A stretch of 64,000 nucleotides of DNA, from assembly GCF_003326755.1 (NCBI RefSeq), contig NZ_JPWH01000001.1:1-64000 (forward strand), written 5' to 3'. The DNA comes from Thalassospira profundimaris. GTDB taxonomy: Bacteria > Pseudomonadota > Alphaproteobacteria > Rhodospirillales > Thalassospiraceae. The position numbers and the translations under genes are program-made. A model generated the notes under the pieces. That model saw nothing but the letters and a program-made list of their open reading frames with translations. It was not told the origin of the DNA and did not search any database. The stretch's first letter is position 1. Every line of letters starts with the position of its first letter. Below are positions 62,179-64,000 of the stretch, piece after piece.

Positions 62179-63651
62179 ATGACCGATCTAAGCCATCTTG
62201 CCCGTCTGGTTGAAGAGCTGGGAAATGCCAAAATCCTGTGTATTGGCGATGTTATGCTTGATCGGTTTGTCTATGGGTCGGTCACGCGCATATCCCCCGA
62301 AGCCCCCATTCCCGTTATTCGCGTACAGCGCGAAAGTGCGATGCTGGGCGGGGCAGGCAACGTGGTGCGCAATGCAACGGCACTGGGCGCCTCGGTCAAG
62401 TTTCTCTCGATGGTGGGCGATGATCTGCCCGGCCGCGAAGTCATGGAATATGTCGCCAGTGACGAACGGGTCGAACCCTATATCCAGATCGAACGCAACC
62501 GCCCCACCACGATTAAAACCCGCTTCATTGCTGGTGGACAGCAATTATTACGATCAGATAACGAAACCACATCCCCGCCTGCCGAAACCACCCTTGTCCA
62601 TATTGGCGACCTGGCCGCGCAACTGACCCCGGATGTCAATGCCGTGGTCCTGTCCGATTACGGCAAGGGGCTGGTAAACAGCCACTTGATCCGCGCGACG
62701 ATTGATGCCGCCCGGGCGGCAGGCAAAACCGTGATTGTTGACCCGAAGGGCAATGACTATAGCCGGTATCGCGGCGCAACCCTGGTCACTCCCAACCGGG
62801 CGGAGGCCGAAGCTGCCACCGGCATTGCCGTTAATAATGACGAGGATGCCATTCGCGCCGCCCGCCACATTATTGAAAATTGCGGCATTGAAAATGTCCT
62901 GCTGACCCGCAGCCAGGATGGCATGACGCTGGTTCCAGCCAGTGGCGACGCCATCCATCTGCCCACCGAAGCGCGCGAAGTTTATGACGTATCAGGCGCG
63001 GGCGATACCGTGGTTGCCTGCCTTGCCGCCAGCATCGCCGCCGGCAGCACCATTACCGATGCCGCCCGCATTGCCAATGTCGCAGCGGGCATTGTCGTGG
63101 GTAAAATCGGTACGGCGGTTGTGTATCCCGATGAGTTGATCACGCTTTTGCATCATCATGACCTGATGATTGGCGAAGCCAAGCTGATGAAGCTGGATCG
63201 CATGGTGGACCGTGTTGAACGCTGGCGGCGCAAGGGATACAAGGTCGGCTTTACCAATGGCTGTTTTGATCTGCTCCATCCCGGCCATATCAGCCTGTTA
63301 CAACAGGCCCGTTCGCAATGCGACCGGCTGGTGATTGGTCTGAATTCCGATGCCTCGGTCAAACGGCTGAAGGGCGAAACCCGCCCGGTGCAGTCCGAGG
63401 CCGCCCGTGCCGCCGTTTTGGGGTCGCTGGAAACCGTTAGCGGTGTGGTGATCTTCGATGAAGATACCCCGATTGAGGTGATTTCCGCGCTGAAGCCCGA
63501 TATTCTGGTCAAGGGTGCTGATTACACCATCGATACCGTGGTCGGGGCCGATATTGTCCAGGGATATGGCGGCAAAGTGTTTTTGGCCCAGTTGGCCGAC
63601 GGTTTTTCCACCACCTCGACCATTGCCCGGATGAACAAAAAGCCCGACTGA
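62179..63651 (+). CDS. hldE: Bifunctional heptose 7-phosphate kinase / heptose 1-phosphate adenylyltransferase
   Basis: 490 residues, full length for HldE (RfaE). Residues ~1-330 are a ribokinase-type kinase with MLGGAGNVVRNATALGA and the catalytic DVSGAGDTVVACLA. Residues ~350-490 are a nucleotidyltransferase with VGFTNGCFDLLHPGHISLL and, near the end, VKGADYTIDTVVGAD. It catalyses the kinase and adenylylation steps to ADP-heptose for the LPS inner core. Operon with gmhA; gmhB and hldD are not in the window. Confidence 0.96.
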   Translation: MTDLSHLARLVEELGNAKILCIGDVMLDRFVYGSVTRISPEAPIPVIRVQRESAMLGGAGNVVRNATALGASVKFLSMVGDDLPGREVMEYVASDERVEPYIQIERNRPTTIKTRFIAGGQQLLRSDNETTSPPAETTLVHIGDLAAQLTPDVNAVVLSDYGKGLVNSHLIRATIDAARAAGKTVIVDPKGNDYSRYRGATLVTPNRAEAEAATGIAVNNDEDAIRAARHIIENCGIENVLLTRSQDGMTLVPASGDAIHLPTEAREVYDVSGAGDTVVACLAASIAAGSTITDAARIANVAAGIVVGKIGTAVVYPDELITLLHHHDLMIGEAKLMKLDRMVDRVERWRRKGYKVGFTNGCFDLLHPGHISLLQQARSQCDRLVIGLNSDASVKRLKGETRPVQSEAARAAVLGSLETVSGVVIFDEDTPIEVISALKPDILVKGADYTIDTVVGADIVQGYGGKVFLAQLADGFSTTSTIARMNKKPD

Positions 63652-63672
63652 CAGATTTATTTCGATTTCAAA

Positions 63673-64000
63673 TCAAAAATCGGAGGCGGGTTCCGGCCAG
63701 GGCTGGATACTCAGGTGCGGCCAGATTTTACGCCAGCGATCGGTTTTCTGGCGGTAAATGGCCGCCACGGGCAAAACCGGGTTGGGCACCACACGGCCCA
63801 AAAGCACTTTTTCCAGCCCGAACGGGGCATAAATTTCAAAATCCCCCGTCGGGTGCTGGCGCAATGCAATTGCCGTGGTCTGGTAGGCAAAGCGGTCAAT
63901 ACCATCGCTGGCACGGTAAACATCGCCATAGGCAAAACCGAATTTCGGTTCATACCAGATGGGCACCCGGGCCTGATTGCGCATCTCTACGCGTACCGGC
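63673..64000 (-). CDS. Nucleotidyltransferase family protein (DUF925 type), C-terminal part
   Basis: The frame is open to the right edge, so only the last 109 or so residues are seen. NQARVPIWYEPKFGF followed by YRASDGIDRFAYQTTAIALR and VVPNPVLP matches the C-terminal region of the NTP_transf_6 (formerly DUF925) family: N.A.VH.WY...FG, then S..D.I..F..T. The family is predicted to transfer nucleotides but has no settled substrate. It is convergent with hldE with only 21 bp between stops. Confidence 0.65.
   Translation of the reverse strand, partial: PVRVEMRNQARVPIWYEPKFGFAYGDVYRASDGIDRFAYQTTAIALRQHPTGDFEIYAPFGLEKVLLGRVVPNPVLPVAAIYRQKTDRWRKIWPHLSIQPWPEPASDF

Overview
The window reads as chromosome of an alphaproteobacterium, most likely a Rhodospirillales member of the Thalassospira type. 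The basis is gene content (aerobic-type cobalamin genes with CobN and CobW, a DUF1150 gene next to an Hsp20 gene, an NDUFA9-like epimerase, a TRAP transporter set, several chemoreceptors) and moderately high GC coding DNA separated by short AT-richer gaps. The genus is inference; there is no rRNA gene here to settle it. I saw no tRNA, insertion sequence or CRISPR array.

Layout: (1) 1-12755, minus: the first 4251 codons of a giant repetitive secreted protein (LEPR motif, DUF4347, then CSPG/cadherin-like repeats in two nested repeat systems), running off the left edge. (2) 12756-13644: AT-rich gap with a strong palindrome just before an iron-uptake pair, cupredoxin plus FTR1 permease. (3) 15.0-24.8 kb: TPR-methyltransferase, split YeeE/YedE sulfur-transport pair, glutamine amidotransferase, a membrane ferredoxin-adenylate cyclase, Hsp20 with a ROSE-like leader, DUF1150, aldo/keto reductase with divergent LysR, and a soluble PAS-PAS chemoreceptor. 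(4) 24.9-31.7 kb: first cobalamin block (cobA, cbiD, cobK, cobB) with a copper-type insert (SCO1 and a TauE/SafE-like membrane protein). (5) 32-39 kb: membrane chemoreceptor, DctPQM TRAP transporter, DapA-family aldolase/dehydratase and FadR-type GntR regulator. (6) 39-45 kb: two nucleotide-sugar-epimerase-like proteins, a TPR protein, an orphan PstS-like binding protein, a methyltransferase and a glutathione S-transferase. (7) 45.3-59.8 kb: second cobalamin block (cobQ, cobO, a GH114-like secreted protein, cobN, cobW, cobU under a B12 riboswitch, a histidine phosphatase, cobS, cobT). (8) 59.9-64 kb: a degenerate EAL-like protein, gmhA and hldE for ADP-heptose (LPS core) synthesis, and the C-terminal end of a nucleotidyltransferase-family protein.

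Together the two cobalamin blocks cover uroporphyrinogen III methylation (CobA), C1 methylation (CbiD), precorrin-6 reduction (CobK), a,c-amidation (CobB), aerobic cobalt insertion (CobN), adenosylation (CobO), cobyric acid synthesis (CobQ) and lower-ligand assembly (CobU, CobS, CobT and perhaps the phosphatase). The other ring-contraction and methylation steps (CobI, J, M, L, H, G-type) and CobC/D must be elsewhere. The riboswitch at about 55700-55880 should give B12 feedback on cobU-cobW-cobN. The most unusual items are the giant protein with its exact 1749-nt super-repeats, the membrane 2Fe-2S adenylate cyclase, the candidate RNA thermometer, a CtrA-type box before an unknown gene, and the degenerate EAL protein.
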